From Planctobacterium marinum (GTDB taxonomy: Bacteria; Pseudomonadota; Gammaproteobacteria; Enterobacterales; Alteromonadaceae), in assembly GCF_020687805.1 (NCBI RefSeq), contig NZ_JAJEWQ010000001.1, forward strand, positions 839,232 to 903,231: 64,000 bases of DNA, read 5' to 3'. This document shows, piece after piece, positions 1 to 9,078 of the stretch (within the stretch, counting starts at the first letter, position 1; each line of letters begins with the position of its first letter). The notes beneath the pieces were generated by a model that worked only from the letters and a program-made list of their open reading frames with translations, searched no databases and had not been told where the DNA came from. The translations under genes and the position numbers were made by a program.

Positions 1-956
1 TCCGCTTCCTCTGCTCCCAAAACTTTTCCGGCAGATTCAATCTCATGTTCGGTATATTGTGCCTTTACGGTAATTTGTGTTTGTTCGCTAATTTCATGTT
101 GGTAAGCCATTGACCAGGCGATATTTTCGGAATAATGGAAATTTTCCGGATGCACCCCACCAAGATTAATGAAGTCCTCCAGTTCAGAACGATTCCAACG
201 CACTTTTACCTGAAAGCTTTGGTATTGCAGAGCCGCACTGAGAAACTGATGTTCGGAAGGGTCCTGAAATTTGGGCTCAGACAAGTTGCCATAGTCGTTG
301 CCATAGTCGTTGCCGTCTTGTTGCCGAAGGTCTGCTAAAAAGCTCAAGGACAGGTCATTAAGCTGAAGGTTGAACCCGGCATTAATTTTCGTTCCTTTAT
401 TTTGCCCCACCGCAGCGTGAACCCAGTTGTCATCTTTGCGGGTAATCACGTTCACCACTCCCATAAACGCATTGCTACCATATATGGCAGACCCTGGCCC
501 CCGTATGACTTCGATGCGTTCCACCAGATCCAGTGCCATGAATGGCAAATACACAGAAGCCTTACCAAAAGACAACTCGTTAACCCTTTGGCCGTCCAGT
601 AAAAACAACACATAGCCATTGTCCAGGTATACGCCACGGGCGTGTTCCTTAGGCACGGCCCCCACCCAATCGCCACGCGTGACCTGGAACCCTGGCACCA
701 GATTCAGTATGTCGTAGACATTTTGAAAGCCGAGATTGGCAATTTGATTGCGGGTAAAAACACTGACAGTAGAGGGAGCGTCATTAATATTACGGGGGGC
801 AATGCTGGCTATGCTGACTTCCACATCAAACAATTCATCAAACGACAATGCCATCAGGTCGTCGAGCGGCACATTTTCGGCCTCCTGAGCAGCATAAACC
901 GGAGCAAACAACGCAGTCCAATAGAATAAAATCAAGGTAAAAATGCGCTGTTGCAT
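1..956 (-). CDS. TonB-dependent receptor, N-terminal part (runs off window)
   Basis: Outer-membrane TonB-dependent receptor whose C-terminal barrel lies beyond the left edge; about 318 residues are present. The start ATG at 956-954 follows a GGAG ribosome binding site five bases upstream. Residues 1-22 form a signal peptide ending VYA before AAQ. A plug domain occupies roughly residues 50-170, including the typical LLDGQRVNE and ERIEVIRGPGSAIYGSNAF segments, and is followed by the first barrel strands. The substrate cannot be read from this part. It lies 52 bases downstream of the AbgT-type transporter on the same strand, so the two may be co-transcribed. Barrel residues around 215-224 contain a duplicated GNDY encoded by a 12-base tandem repeat. 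Confidence 0.88.
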   Translation of the reverse strand, partial: MQQRIFTLILFYWTALFAPVYAAQEAENVPLDDLMALSFDELFDVEVSIASIAPRNINDAPSTVSVFTRNQIANLGFQNVYDILNLVPGFQVTRGDWVGAVPKEHARGVYLDNGYVLFLLDGQRVNELSFGKASVYLPFMALDLVERIEVIRGPGSAIYGSNAFMGVVNVITRKDDNWVHAAVGQNKGTKINAGFNLQLNDLSLSFLADLRQQDGNDYGNDYGNLSEPKFQDPSEHQFLSAALQYQSFQVKVRWNRSELEDFINLGGVHPENFHYSENIAWSMAYQHEISEQTQITVKAQYTEHEIESAGKVLGAEEA

Positions 957-1008
957 AGTGCTCCGGTTAACCTGTTAAGGTGACTCCCCCCACCTTTCAC
1001 TCGACCGA

Positions 1009-2541
1009 CTAAGGTGCGGGATAAATATAACTGGATTGCAACCCAAGTGGGAAACCCAACCCCCAGTAGATCAATAAAAATACGGTCCAGATACTGATAA
1101 TAGTCACTGAAAACGGCAACATCAATGATAACAAGGTACCAATTCCGGTCCCTTTCACATAGCGCTGACAATAAACCACAACCAATGGAAAGTACGGCAT
1201 CAACGGAGTAATGATATTAGAGGAAGAATCTCCCAGTCGGTACGCAGCCTGAGTTAAATCAGGTGAGATATTCAGTTGCATCAGCATAGGTACAAATATC
1301 GGGCCTAACAAGGCCCACTTTGCCGAAGAAGAGCCAACGAATAAATTCACAAAGGCTGTGAGGAAAATCAGGCCAACGATAGTTACCATACTCGGCAAAT
1401 TCATGGCTTTCAGGAACTGCGCACCTTCGATGGCCAACAAGGCTCCCAGATTAGATTTACCAAAGGCATCAATAAACAAGGCGCAGAAGAACGCCATAAC
1501 CACATAATAAGACATGCTGCCCATGGCTTTGGACATGGCACCTATAACGTCTTTAGTGGTTTTAAAGGTACCAGAGAGGTAGCCGTAAACCACACCGGGT
1601 ATCACAAACAATAAGAATATAAGCGGTACAATTGAACGCATGACTGGTGCAGCAAAAGAGGTTAACTGACCATCGGGGGCACGCATTGGTGAATCTTCTG
1701 GCCACAAAATAGCCACTAATAACCCAACCCCTGCCAACATGGTAATAGTGGCGATTCTGAGGGCTTTGCTCTGTCTTGGATTTAAGTCTTCAAATTTAGG
1801 GATGTCATTGGGGTCGCCATCAACCGGGGTATTTTTCAGACGAGGCTCGATGACTTTATCGGTCAGATACCAGCCGATACCGATAATCAGCAAACTACTG
1901 GCCGAGTTAAAGAACCAGTTATTCAGTGGATTAACCTGTACGCTGGGATCAATGATATGAGCCGCACTTTGAGTAAAGCTTTGTAACAGTGGGTCAATGG
2001 CTGACGGAATAAAGTTGGCGCTGAAACCACCACTGACTCCGGCAAACGCCGCAGCAATACCCGCAAGAGGATGACGGCCCATCGCATAAAATATCACGCC
2101 CGCCAGCGGAATAACCAATACATAACCGGCGTCGGTGGCGGTATGACTGACAATCGCAATCAGGATTACCGACGGGGTCAGTAACATTTTAGGCGTTGAG
2201 TCCAGCATACGCTTTAGGCCAGCATTAATGTAGCCGGAATGCTCTGCGACACCAACACCCAACATGGCCACCAAAACCACACCTAAAGGTGCAAAACCGG
2301 TGAAGATAGTCACCATTCGCGATAAAAAGTCAGCTAAGGAAGCACCAGTCAGCAGGTTATTAACCACCACAGCCTCACCGGTTCGGGGGTCGATGGCGTC
2401 AAACTGAACACCAGACAACAGCGCTGATAACGCCCATACGATCATCAGGCTGATTAAAAAGATAACCGCAGGGTCCGGGAGTTTATTACCGACGCGTTCT
2501 ACTTTATCCAGCGCGCGCGTAACCCAGGTAGAGTCAGACAT
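1009..2541 (-). CDS. AbgT family transporter (aminobenzoyl-glutamate type)
   Basis: Inner-membrane transporter of 510 residues, the usual AbgT family length. It begins MSDSTWVTRALDKVERVGNKLPDP and has about a dozen hydrophobic segments; the family signatures SHTATDAGYVLVIPL (first half) and VNLFVGSSSAKWALLGPIFVPM plus GDSSSNIITPLMPYFP (second half) are present. The ATG at 2541 is preferred over an upstream in-frame one because an AGGA motif lies just before it and the family starts here. Characterised members import p-aminobenzoyl-glutamate or export sulfonamides, driven by ion gradients; which applies here is not visible. The TonB receptor gene follows on the same strand. Confidence 0.9.
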   Translation of the reverse strand: MSDSTWVTRALDKVERVGNKLPDPAVIFLISLMIVWALSALLSGVQFDAIDPRTGEAVVVNNLLTGASLADFLSRMVTIFTGFAPLGVVLVAMLGVGVAEHSGYINAGLKRMLDSTPKMLLTPSVILIAIVSHTATDAGYVLVIPLAGVIFYAMGRHPLAGIAAAFAGVSGGFSANFIPSAIDPLLQSFTQSAAHIIDPSVQVNPLNNWFFNSASSLLIIGIGWYLTDKVIEPRLKNTPVDGDPNDIPKFEDLNPRQSKALRIATITMLAGVGLLVAILWPEDSPMRAPDGQLTSFAAPVMRSIVPLIFLLFVIPGVVYGYLSGTFKTTKDVIGAMSKAMGSMSYYVVMAFFCALFIDAFGKSNLGALLAIEGAQFLKAMNLPSMVTIVGLIFLTAFVNLFVGSSSAKWALLGPIFVPMLMQLNISPDLTQAAYRLGDSSSNIITPLMPYFPLVVVYCQRYVKGTGIGTLLSLMLPFSVTIISIWTVFLLIYWGLGFPLGLQSSYIYPAP

Positions 2542-2647
2542 ATTTATTCCTGTTTTAATTATTAAGTCCGCAGCGAATTTTGGCACAATCCGGCCCAGAG
2601 TGAAAACCTGACCCGCCGATATTTGATAAAAAGAATGGCTTTACGGC

Positions 2648-2677
2648 TTGACATGCAACCTTTGGGTTGCATATAAA
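2648..2677 (+). promoter_or_regulatory. Promoter of the ArsR/SRPBCC pair with embedded palindrome
   Basis: A consensus -35 TTGACA (2648-2653) and a -10 TATAAA (2672-2677) are separated by 18 bases. Between them and overlapping their edges lies the inverted repeat ATGCAACC (2653-2660) and GGTTGCAT (2665-2672) with a 4-base centre. A repressor bound there would block RNA polymerase, so this is the likely autoregulatory operator of the ArsR-type gene starting 30 bases downstream. The function is inferred; the sequence pattern is directly visible. Confidence 0.7.
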
Positions 2678-2706
2678 ACCATTATCGTCATTTTTTAGTA
2701 GTTGCT

Positions 2707-3030
2707 ATGGATATATTTCAGGCTATCGCCGACCCCACCCGTCGACAAATCATAGAGCAACTTAGCAGCTATCATGCAGCTAAGTTTGGATTGTCAATCA
2801 AGGAGTTGACTCATGATAGCGGGATTTCCCGTCAGGCAATGACCAAGCACCTGAATACTTTGATCAAAACCGGTGCCGTCGCGGCCGAATTTCAGGGAAA
2901 AGAAAAGCGTCATTTTCTGAAACATTACGCCTTTTCTGATGCATGGCAATGGCTGGAGCCGATTGCTAAACAATGGGATGGCAAATTACAAAATCTTAAA
3001 CATCATCTGAACAACGAGGATAAAGCATGA
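2707..3030 (+). CDS. ArsR/SmtB-family transcriptional regulator
   Basis: Winged-helix regulator of 107 residues. It starts MDIFQAIADPTRRQIIEQL, the typical first helix of ArsR regulators that control SRPBCC-domain genes, followed by a helix-turn-helix around residues 33-58 (LSIKELTHDSGISRQAMTKH). No metal-binding cysteine cluster (ELCVCD type) is seen, so it is not a classical arsenic sensor. It overlaps the next gene by four bases (ATGA), implying translational coupling. The strong promoter with an internal palindrome just upstream suggests autorepression. Regulators of this subgroup usually control the adjacent AHSA1-like gene; the inducer is unknown. Confidence 0.9.
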   Translation: MDIFQAIADPTRRQIIEQLSSYHAAKFGLSIKELTHDSGISRQAMTKHLNTLIKTGAVAAEFQGKEKRHFLKHYAFSDAWQWLEPIAKQWDGKLQNLKHHLNNEDKA

Positions 3031-3446
3031 GTAACATTGATTTTATTAAACGCGAAATGACCTTTAATCAATCCCTGGAAAAAGTCTGGCAGGCCATTAC
3101 AGATCCACAGCAAATCGCTCAATGGTTTGGCGATAGTGCGGTATTTGAATTGCGCGAAGGTGCTGAAGGCTATTTTGAATGGCGCACCCAATGTGAAGGC
3201 AAATATGCCATGAAAGTGGTCTCCGTTAACCCTGAAAACTATTTTGCCTACCAGTGGATGAACGATCCGGATGTGCCCTTTGAGGCCTCTGGCGCCACCC
3301 TGGTGGAATGGACCTTAAAGCCCACTGTCAGTGGCAAAACTCATCTGGTGCTTATCGAGTCAGGGTTTAAACAAAAGTCACATCGCCAAATGAATATTCA
3401 GGGCTGGTTACAGGAGCTGGGCCATTTAGCGCAGCACCTTGCCTGA
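3027..3446 (+). CDS. SRPBCC (AHSA1-like) domain protein
   Basis: Cytoplasmic protein of 139 residues with an SRPBCC/START-like fold. The N-terminal motif, about residues 6-32 (REMTFNQSLEKVWQAITDPQQIAQWF), is the family hallmark, and a long C-terminal helix contains GWLQELGHLAQHL. These proteins bind hydrophobic ligands in a deep pocket; the name refers to similarity to the Hsp90 co-chaperone Aha1 but the bacterial function is mostly unknown. It is encoded in a two-gene operon with the ArsR-type regulator, overlapping by four bases, which supports a ligand-responsive pair. Confidence 0.88.
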   Translation: MSNIDFIKREMTFNQSLEKVWQAITDPQQIAQWFGDSAVFELREGAEGYFEWRTQCEGKYAMKVVSVNPENYFAYQWMNDPDVPFEASGATLVEWTLKPTVSGKTHLVLIESGFKQKSHRQMNIQGWLQELGHLAQHLA

Positions 3447-3491
3447 ACAGGCAGGCTTTGCGCTTGTCTGTCCGGCCCGGTAAACACTTGT

Positions 3492-3746
3492 TCAACCTTT
3501 TAGTTTGTTGATCAGGTCCACATATTCCTGCATAGCCACTTCGCCTGATTTGCCTTTTTGTTCGGCCCAGGCGTCGTACTTGGCGCCCGCCACAAAATCA
3601 AAGATGCCCGGTCGGTCACCGGTCACATCACCGACTGTGGCTTGTTTATACAGGGAATAGATTTTCAACATGTCTTCATCACTGGGACGTTGCGGCAATT
3701 GTTTTGAGTCAACACTGGCTTGTTCGAAAGTTTCTTGTAATGACAT
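3492..3746 (-). CDS. Acyl-CoA-binding protein
   Basis: Small cytoplasmic protein of 84 residues that matches the acyl-CoA-binding protein fold along its full length: four helices, with the conserved motif LKIYSLYKQATVGD (residues 26-39) and the KYDAWAEQKGKS segment (residues 55-66), containing the lysine and tyrosine residues that contact the CoA phosphates and adenine in known members. It would buffer long-chain acyl-CoA esters for beta-oxidation or lipid synthesis. It stands alone, convergent with the SRPBCC gene, and its upstream region also holds the terminator of the TonB receptor gene behind it. Confidence 0.92.
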   Translation of the reverse strand: MSLQETFEQASVDSKQLPQRPSDEDMLKIYSLYKQATVGDVTGDRPGIFDFVAGAKYDAWAEQKGKSGEVAMQEYVDLINKLKG

Positions 3747-3806
3747 AGTTTTTCCATCTTTTAGTTGTCGCTAAAAAGCCTAGCTAACAATCTCTCGCGC
3801 TTCAAC

Positions 3807-3835
3807 AAAAAAAACCCTGGCTGAAACAGTCAGGG
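3807..3835 (-). terminator. Rho-independent terminator of the large TonB receptor gene
   Basis: On the minus strand, a hairpin with a 9-bp stem (one G-T pair) and a 3-base loop is followed by eight T residues. It lies about 30 bases past the stop codon of the TonB receptor gene at 3867. Confidence 0.85.
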
Positions 3836-3866
3836 CTTTGCTGATACGTTAGCTAAATTCACGCTA

Positions 3867-6467
3867 TTAGAATTTGTATGTTCCTTTCAGATACACATAA
3901 CGCCCCTGGCTGCTGTGAATGGTATTCACAAAAGCGAAGAAGTCATGATGACTAAAAGGTGGCTCTTCGTTAAACAGGTTCGTGCTGCCCAGCGTAAAGA
4001 CCGCGTTATCAACACCAAGATAATTTACGGTCAGATCCACCGTGGTCATGGAGTCAACGGTCTTATCACCAAAACCTGAATCTTTGTCACCGTCAAACTC
4101 GCCAATGTAGTTCACAGCAACCGCTGCCGACCAATCGTCTTTAGACCAATCCATAGAGGTGGTCCAGCGGATCTCAGGCTGCTCAAACTCCCCTTCAGAC
4201 AAGGCGACACGCTTGCCACCGTCGGCGTCAGGGCGTAACTCTTCATACTCCAGCACGTAGTTCATCACGTAACCAAAACGGAAATCACCCATAGATGACG
4301 CCAGGGTATATTGCACGTCTAAATCTAAACCACTGGTTTGCAGGTCGCCGATATTCTGGAAAGAATCAAAAATTTGTACTACTTCACCTGGATCATTCGG
4401 ATCAGCGGTGGGGAGTCGCGTTACGACATTGGGATCGTCGCCAAAGTTAGAGAAGACAAATTGAGTGTCTGAATCAATAATGTTTTCAATGTCATAGTTG
4501 TAGTAATCCAGTGAAAAGCTTAAATCTTCAGTGATTTCATAAATCATCCCCAGATTGTAACTGGTGGACTCTTCTGGTCCCAGATCCGGGTTACCTTCGA
4601 ATACAGCGGTATATTCTTTCGGATCACAGTCGATACCCACAGCATTACAACGAATGGTATCGACCAGATTAGGTGATTCGTCAGTACGGCCCAGGCCCAA
4701 CTGATGCAGTGAAGGTGCGCGGAAAGCCGTGCCCCAGGAACCCCGCAGAGATAATTTTTCCATTGGCGACCACAAGAAGGACACTTTCGGGTCCGTAGTA
4801 GTACCAAAATCGCTATAATCCTCATGGCGCAGCGCTAACTGCGCTTCAAACGTATCGCTAAACGGCAAGGCAACCTCTGCAAAGAAAGAGGTGCTGTCGC
4901 GATCACCATTGGCCTGAGTAGCTTCTGTACCAAAGATCTCGCCACGTAAAAATTGCTCATCAGGATTATCAGAGATAGATTCTTCGCGGTATTCAAAGCC
5001 GACTGCCAGCATGACATCATTGCCAAACATTTCGGCTACCGGGCCAGACACAACACCGTCGATAGACTTGTTCGTAGATTTACCGACACGCGTTGTAGAC
5101 GTTTCGATATAATCCAGCGCTTCCTGTGAATTAGAAGAAGGTTCAAAGGGATTCCATAAACCTGAATCTATCGCGTCCTGAATACGGACTGAGTTGGGGA
5201 AACCATCCACACCACGCTCAACAGATTCACTTTTGATGTAGCTGTAAGCAAGTTCCCAACTCCAGTCACCAAACTCTCCTTCTAACCCAAGAATCGTACG
5301 ATAATAATCAGTATCAACGCGTTTCTCACGGTTACCGATATCCACGGTACGACGACGCATGGTTAAATCTTGTTGATAGAATGGGTGCGATGGATCATCG
5401 GCAAAAGGATGATTGGGGTTATCACCCGCCATGAACAATTCATTAAAGCTTGGGCTGGCTGCACCACGTACAATAGACTTTGAGTTTTGTCCATTGAGTT
5501 CGGCAAACGCAGTGACTGAGTTTGAAATTTCATATTTACCCATGTAATTGAAACTAAAGCGCTCAGTATCCGGTACCGAGGTCATGTGTGGCGCATAATC
5601 ATAGCCACACAAAGTACCTATAATATCCTCAGGCGCACACACGTCATTGCCAAAAGTATCCGGCATTCTTACTGTGGGATCTGACGCTAAAGCAATAGTT
5701 CCGGGAATACCTGCGGAACTCCGGAAATCAACCGCATCCGATACGCCGCTGATGGCTGCCTGGTTAGCAGAGCGGGAATAATCTCTGTCGGAATACATTA
5801 TTTCTTCACGGTCAAAGTAATCGAGAATAAAAGTATGGCTGGCCTTATCGCTGGAAGTACCGTAAATAACGCTAAAGTTTTGCTCTTCACCACCACCATC
5901 AGCGGTATCACCATATTTCGCTGAGACTTCAAAACCTTCGAAGTCATCTTTCAGAATAATGTTGATTACCCCGGCAATAGCATCCGAACCATAAGTGGCT
6001 GATGCGCCATCTTTTAGAATATCTACGCGTTTGATGGCAGAAATAGGAATATTATTGATGTCTACGAACGCGGTATCGATCCCTTTGGCAAAGGGCGAAA
6101 CTGAAACACGACGACCGTTGACCAATATCAAGGTGGAATCTGCACCCAGTCCCCGCAATGAAACACTGGAACCGCCATTCGCGGTGTCATCACTGCTGTT
6201 GCCCTGGGTTGAGAATGTGCCCTGGCCGGAAATTGGTAACTTGGTGAACAACCCAATTAAATCAGTGACCCCGCTATTTGCGATTTGCCCGGCATCAATG
6301 CTGGCTACCGGCGAAGGACCTTCCATATCCGTTCGACGAATATGTGAACCGGTGACAGAGATCTTTTCGATACTATTATTTTCCTGAGCCTGCACGCCCG
6401 AAGCAGAGAAAGCGGAAGAAACCGCTATCGCCGCCAATGTAAGTTTGACGTTTTTTATGTGTGTCAT
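3867..6467 (-). CDS. TonB-dependent receptor
   Basis: Outer-membrane receptor of 866 residues. Residues 1-27 form a signal peptide ending VQA before QENN. A TonB-box-like EKISVTGSHIRR (about 34-45) precedes the plug (about 50-180, with VDILKDGASATYGSDAIAGVINI), and the remainder is beta-barrel ending in aromatic YVYLKGTYKF. The IEKISVTGSHIRRTDMEGPSPV start and the paired cysteines in extracellular loops resemble the large receptors, common in Alteromonadales and Xanthomonadales, that take up oligosaccharides, peptides or other polymers; the actual ligand is unknown. The start is supported by AAGGA nine bases upstream. It is monocistronic: its own promoter and terminator are visible. Confidence 0.93.
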   Translation of the reverse strand: MTHIKNVKLTLAAIAVSSAFSASGVQAQENNSIEKISVTGSHIRRTDMEGPSPVASIDAGQIANSGVTDLIGLFTKLPISGQGTFSTQGNSSDDTANGGSSVSLRGLGADSTLILVNGRRVSVSPFAKGIDTAFVDINNIPISAIKRVDILKDGASATYGSDAIAGVINIILKDDFEGFEVSAKYGDTADGGGEEQNFSVIYGTSSDKASHTFILDYFDREEIMYSDRDYSRSANQAAISGVSDAVDFRSSAGIPGTIALASDPTVRMPDTFGNDVCAPEDIIGTLCGYDYAPHMTSVPDTERFSFNYMGKYEISNSVTAFAELNGQNSKSIVRGAASPSFNELFMAGDNPNHPFADDPSHPFYQQDLTMRRRTVDIGNREKRVDTDYYRTILGLEGEFGDWSWELAYSYIKSESVERGVDGFPNSVRIQDAIDSGLWNPFEPSSNSQEALDYIETSTTRVGKSTNKSIDGVVSGPVAEMFGNDVMLAVGFEYREESISDNPDEQFLRGEIFGTEATQANGDRDSTSFFAEVALPFSDTFEAQLALRHEDYSDFGTTTDPKVSFLWSPMEKLSLRGSWGTAFRAPSLHQLGLGRTDESPNLVDTIRCNAVGIDCDPKEYTAVFEGNPDLGPEESTSYNLGMIYEITEDLSFSLDYYNYDIENIIDSDTQFVFSNFGDDPNVVTRLPTADPNDPGEVVQIFDSFQNIGDLQTSGLDLDVQYTLASSMGDFRFGYVMNYVLEYEELRPDADGGKRVALSEGEFEQPEIRWTTSMDWSKDDWSAAVAVNYIGEFDGDKDSGFGDKTVDSMTTVDLTVNYLGVDNAVFTLGSTNLFNEEPPFSHHDFFAFVNTIHSSQGRYVYLKGTYKF

Positions 6468-6558
6468 GGATTTTTCCTTGTTATTTTTTTACTGCTGCTG
6501 CCTAAAACCGCGTTTAGAACAGCCAGTTTCGTGTGGCAGTGAAAACACTGCGCTGGAA

Positions 6559-6586
6559 CTTATAACACACCAAATCAGGAAGTAAA
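6559..6586 (-). promoter_or_regulatory. Putative promoter of the TonB receptor gene
   Basis: On the minus strand TTTACT (6586-6581) and TATAAG (6564-6559) are separated by 16 bases, about 90 bases upstream of the receptor start. It is a reasonable sigma-70 match, without experimental support. Confidence 0.4.
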
Positions 6587-6860
6587 CACCTCGACGGGTA
6601 TATAATTTACACCTTAGTATCGATAAAACTATGCAATCGGGTAATTTTTGAACACCTAAGCATCAGGTAAAAAGAACAATAGGTAGATATATTTCTACGT
6701 TCTTCGGACATCTGGTGGGGAAATGCGATGAACACTATTGCAAATTGATGATTAAATGACTAACAACTTGTTAACATTTGTCTTGAGAAAGTGGAAAGAA
6801 AAGTAAACATTTGACGGGGTAAGTTGTAATAAAATATTTATTACTGGGTAAATATCACAA

Positions 6861-6886
6861 AAAAGCCCGCTGCTGCGGGCTTTTTC
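6861..6886 (-). terminator. Terminator of the rpsP-rimM-trmD-rplS operon
   Basis: A GC-rich hairpin (AAAGCCCGC paired with GCGGGCTTT, 4-base loop) flanked by A and T tracts lies about 65 bases past the rplS stop. Its symmetry would allow termination in both directions. Confidence 0.85.
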
Positions 6887-6949
6887 GAAGTTGACGATAA
6901 CATTGTTTGTTTAAGCAGAAATGTTAGTTCCTGCCTTTCCACAGTTTGC

Positions 6950-7309
6950 TTAGTTAAGCTTCTCTTTGATACGAGCAGCCTTACCAGTACGACCACGCAA
7001 GTAGTACAGTTTAGCACGACGAACCGCACCACGGCGTTTCACTTCAATGCTATCAACTTGCTTACTGTGAGTTTGGAATACACGCTCAACACCTTCACCG
7101 CTGGAGATCTTACGAACAGTGAATGAAGAATGTAAACCACGGTTTTTCTTAGCAATTACAACACCTTCATAAGCCTGAAGACGCTCTTTATCACCTTCTT
7201 TAACGCGAACCTGAACAACTACTGTGTCACCCGGGCCGAACTCAGGAACATCAGATTTAAGTTGTTCTTGCTCGATGCGCTTGATGATATCTTGACTGAT
7301 TTTACTCAT
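6950..7309 (-). CDS. rplS: 50S ribosomal protein L19
   Basis: Ribosomal protein of 119 residues at the 30S-50S interface, last gene of the classical rpsP-rimM-trmD-rplS operon. Family segments are clear: [20 protein letters not shown] near the N-terminus, [11 protein letters not shown], and the C-terminal [22 protein letters not shown]. The ATG at 7309, giving MSKISQDII, follows the strong ribosome binding site GAGG. A longer in-frame version starting further upstream would lie inside trmD and is not supported. The start overlaps the end of trmD by eight bases (ATGAGTAA), so translation is probably coupled. Confidence 0.97.
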   Translation of the reverse strand: MSKISQDIIKRIEQEQLKSDVPEFGPGDTVVVQVRVKEGDKERLQAYEGVVIAKKNRGLHSSFTVRKISSGEGVERVFQTHSKQVDSIEVKRRGAVRRAKLYYLRGRTGKAARIKEKLN

Positions 7310-8093
7310 CTTTTCCTCGCTTACTGGAATAACTGTCATCTTGCTGCAAGACTTCTTGTTGGTACTCCTTTAGGAGTGAGCCTTGCTCCTCAGTCAGAGC
7401 CAGTTTTTTAAACATATCGGGACGTCTTTGCCATGTTCTCCCAAGAGACTGCTTCAGACGCCACCGTCTTATCTTTTCATGATTACCGCTGAGTAATACC
7501 GCTGGCACCTGCTCGCCATTCAATACTTCAGGTCTGGTGTAGTGTGGGCAATCCAGCAATCCGTCTTCAAAAGAATCGTATTCTGCTGAAAGCTCATGAC
7601 CTAGCACCCCGGGAATGAGTCTGGCGACACTGTCCACAAGGGCCATTGCCGGGATCTCACCACCGCTTAAGACAAAGTCACCTAAGGAGATTTCTTCATC
7701 TACCATGGTCTGAATAACGCGCTCGTCAATACCTTCGTACCGACCCGCCACCAGAATCAACTTTTTGCTTTGCACTAATTGCTTTACTTTTGGTTGATTC
7801 AAAGTACTACCCTGAGGCGACAGGTAAATAACCCTGGCATCGCCTCCTGCTGCAGCTTGCGCAGCATTAATTGCATCTGTTAAAGGCTGAACCATCATCA
7901 ACATGCCCGGGCCACCACCATAAGGTCTGTCATCAACTGTACGATGTTTGTCATGCGTAAAGTCACGAGGGTTAAAACACTGTGCGTGTATCAGCCCACT
8001 TTTGACAGCTCTTCCAATGACGCCCTGATTCAGAAATGTGTCAAACATGTCTGGAAACAAAGTAACGAATCCAAACCAATGTTGCTCACTCAT
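7302..8093 (-). CDS. trmD: tRNA (guanine-37-N1)-methyltransferase
   Basis: SPOUT-class methyltransferase of 263 residues that places m1G at position 37 of tRNAs and prevents +1 frameshifting. Conserved segments include [12 protein letters not shown] at the start, the [13 protein letters not shown] loop, and the knot region [13 protein letters not shown] and [13 protein letters not shown] that binds S-adenosylmethionine. The ATG at 8093 shares its A with the rimM stop codon (TGATG); a TTG one codon upstream is also possible but less likely. Downstream it overlaps rplS by eight bases. The overlaps on both sides argue for tight translational coupling in the operon. Confidence 0.97.
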   Translation of the reverse strand: MSEQHWFGFVTLFPDMFDTFLNQGVIGRAVKSGLIHAQCFNPRDFTHDKHRTVDDRPYGGGPGMLMMVQPLTDAINAAQAAAGGDARVIYLSPQGSTLNQPKVKQLVQSKKLILVAGRYEGIDERVIQTMVDEEISLGDFVLSGGEIPAMALVDSVARLIPGVLGHELSAEYDSFEDGLLDCPHYTRPEVLNGEQVPAVLLSGNHEKIRRWRLKQSLGRTWQRRPDMFKKLALTEEQGSLLKEYQQEVLQQDDSYSSKRGKDE

Positions 8094-8617
8094 CAAAAAC
8101 CCGGGTCCCAGTCCACTGTGATTTTTCTTGCCTCACGATCCACCTCCAGAACAACCTGCTCATAGAGATACGGGATCATGCGTTGCTTTTGGCCGAAGGC
8201 GTCTTTGATGTTAGCTTTCACTACCATCACATCATTCGCGCCGGTCTCGAACATTTGTTCGATTTTACCGAAGTCATAACCTTTGGAATTCACCACGGTC
8301 ATGCCAATCAGTTCACGCCAATAGAACTCGTCTTCGTCCAGTTGTGGTAACACTGCAGGGTCAACGTTGATTTCCAGATTCTTAATGGCTTCCGCCGCGT
8401 CTCTGTCGTCTACGCCCACCAGTTTAGCCACCAAACTTTTGTTATGGTGCTTCCAGTGTTCCACTGTGTATTCCTTTACTTCTCCACCCTGTAACAACAG
8501 CCAGGGAGAGTAATCGAATATTCCATCTAACTCTTCTGTGTAGGATGTTACTTTAAACCAACCTTTCACACCGTAAGGTGCGCCAACTTTGCCTAATGTA
8601 ACCGTTTCAGATGCCAT
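8093..8617 (-). CDS. rimM: Ribosome maturation factor RimM
   Basis: Protein of 174 residues needed for 16S rRNA processing and late 30S subunit assembly, binding ribosomal protein S19. The N-terminal beta-barrel contains the family signature [18 protein letters not shown] (residues 6-23) and the C-terminal PRC-barrel holds [13 protein letters not shown] and the ending DWDPGF. It sits in the usual position between rpsP (23 bases upstream) and trmD (one-base overlap). Confidence 0.97.
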   Translation of the reverse strand: MASETVTLGKVGAPYGVKGWFKVTSYTEELDGIFDYSPWLLLQGGEVKEYTVEHWKHHNKSLVAKLVGVDDRDAAEAIKNLEINVDPAVLPQLDEDEFYWRELIGMTVVNSKGYDFGKIEQMFETGANDVMVVKANIKDAFGQKQRMIPYLYEQVVLEVDREARKITVDWDPGF

Positions 8618-8640
8618 AACGCCCTACACTTATTCGCAGA

Positions 8641-8892
8641 TTAAGCAGACGCTTTACGCGCGTCTTTAACCAAACGAGATACACGGTCAGACAAACCAGC
8701 GCCTTGACCTACCCAGTGCTCAACACGGTCCAGGTCCAAACGCAGTCTTTCTTCCTGACCACGTGCAGTAGGGTTGAAGAAACCGATGTTTTCGATGAAA
8801 CGACCATCGCGCTTCATACGGCTATCAGCCACTACTACTTGATAAAAGGGGGCTTTTTTAGCGCCACCACGTTGTAAACGAATAGTTACCAT
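8641..8892 (-). CDS. rpsP: 30S ribosomal protein S16
   Basis: Ribosomal protein of 83 residues, first gene of the operon. The sequence [20 protein letters not shown] is the highly conserved N-terminus, followed by [20 protein letters not shown] and the [16 protein letters not shown] segment. A sigma-70 promoter with a GC-rich discriminator is visible about 130 bases upstream, leaving a long leader. Confidence 0.97.
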   Translation of the reverse strand: MVTIRLQRGGAKKAPFYQVVVADSRMKRDGRFIENIGFFNPTARGQEERLRLDLDRVEHWVGQGAGLSDRVSRLVKDARKASA

Positions 8893-9025
8893 AATTGCCT
8901 CAAAATCGTTATTAGTTCTGCCTTATCAACGCAAGGCAAAAGCTACTAACGTTAACGTCAACTTTACCCCTCATCAGGCAAATTTAAGGCTTACGCCCGA
9001 TAAATGCCGGAAAAAAGGCTCGCGA

Positions 9026-9053
9026 ATTGTACGGATTTTGGGCTTAATTGCAA
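9026..9053 (-). promoter_or_regulatory. Promoter of the rpsP operon
   Basis: On the minus strand TTGCAA (9053-9048) and TACAAT (9031-9026) are separated by 16 bases and followed by TCGCGAGCC, a GC-rich discriminator typical of growth-rate-controlled promoters of translation genes. Transcription would start near 9018, giving a leader of about 125 bases. Confidence 0.65.
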
Positions 9054-9078
9054 GTTAATTATTGAAAAACATGGAGAA

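Larger units (their letters stand above)
6468..6949. other. Intergenic region between TonB receptor and rplS
   Basis: No convincing gene is present in this 482-base, AT-rich stretch. It contains the TonB receptor promoter near 6559-6586 and the rplS operon terminator at 6861-6886. The remaining sequence shows no clear RNA gene. Confidence 0.6.
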
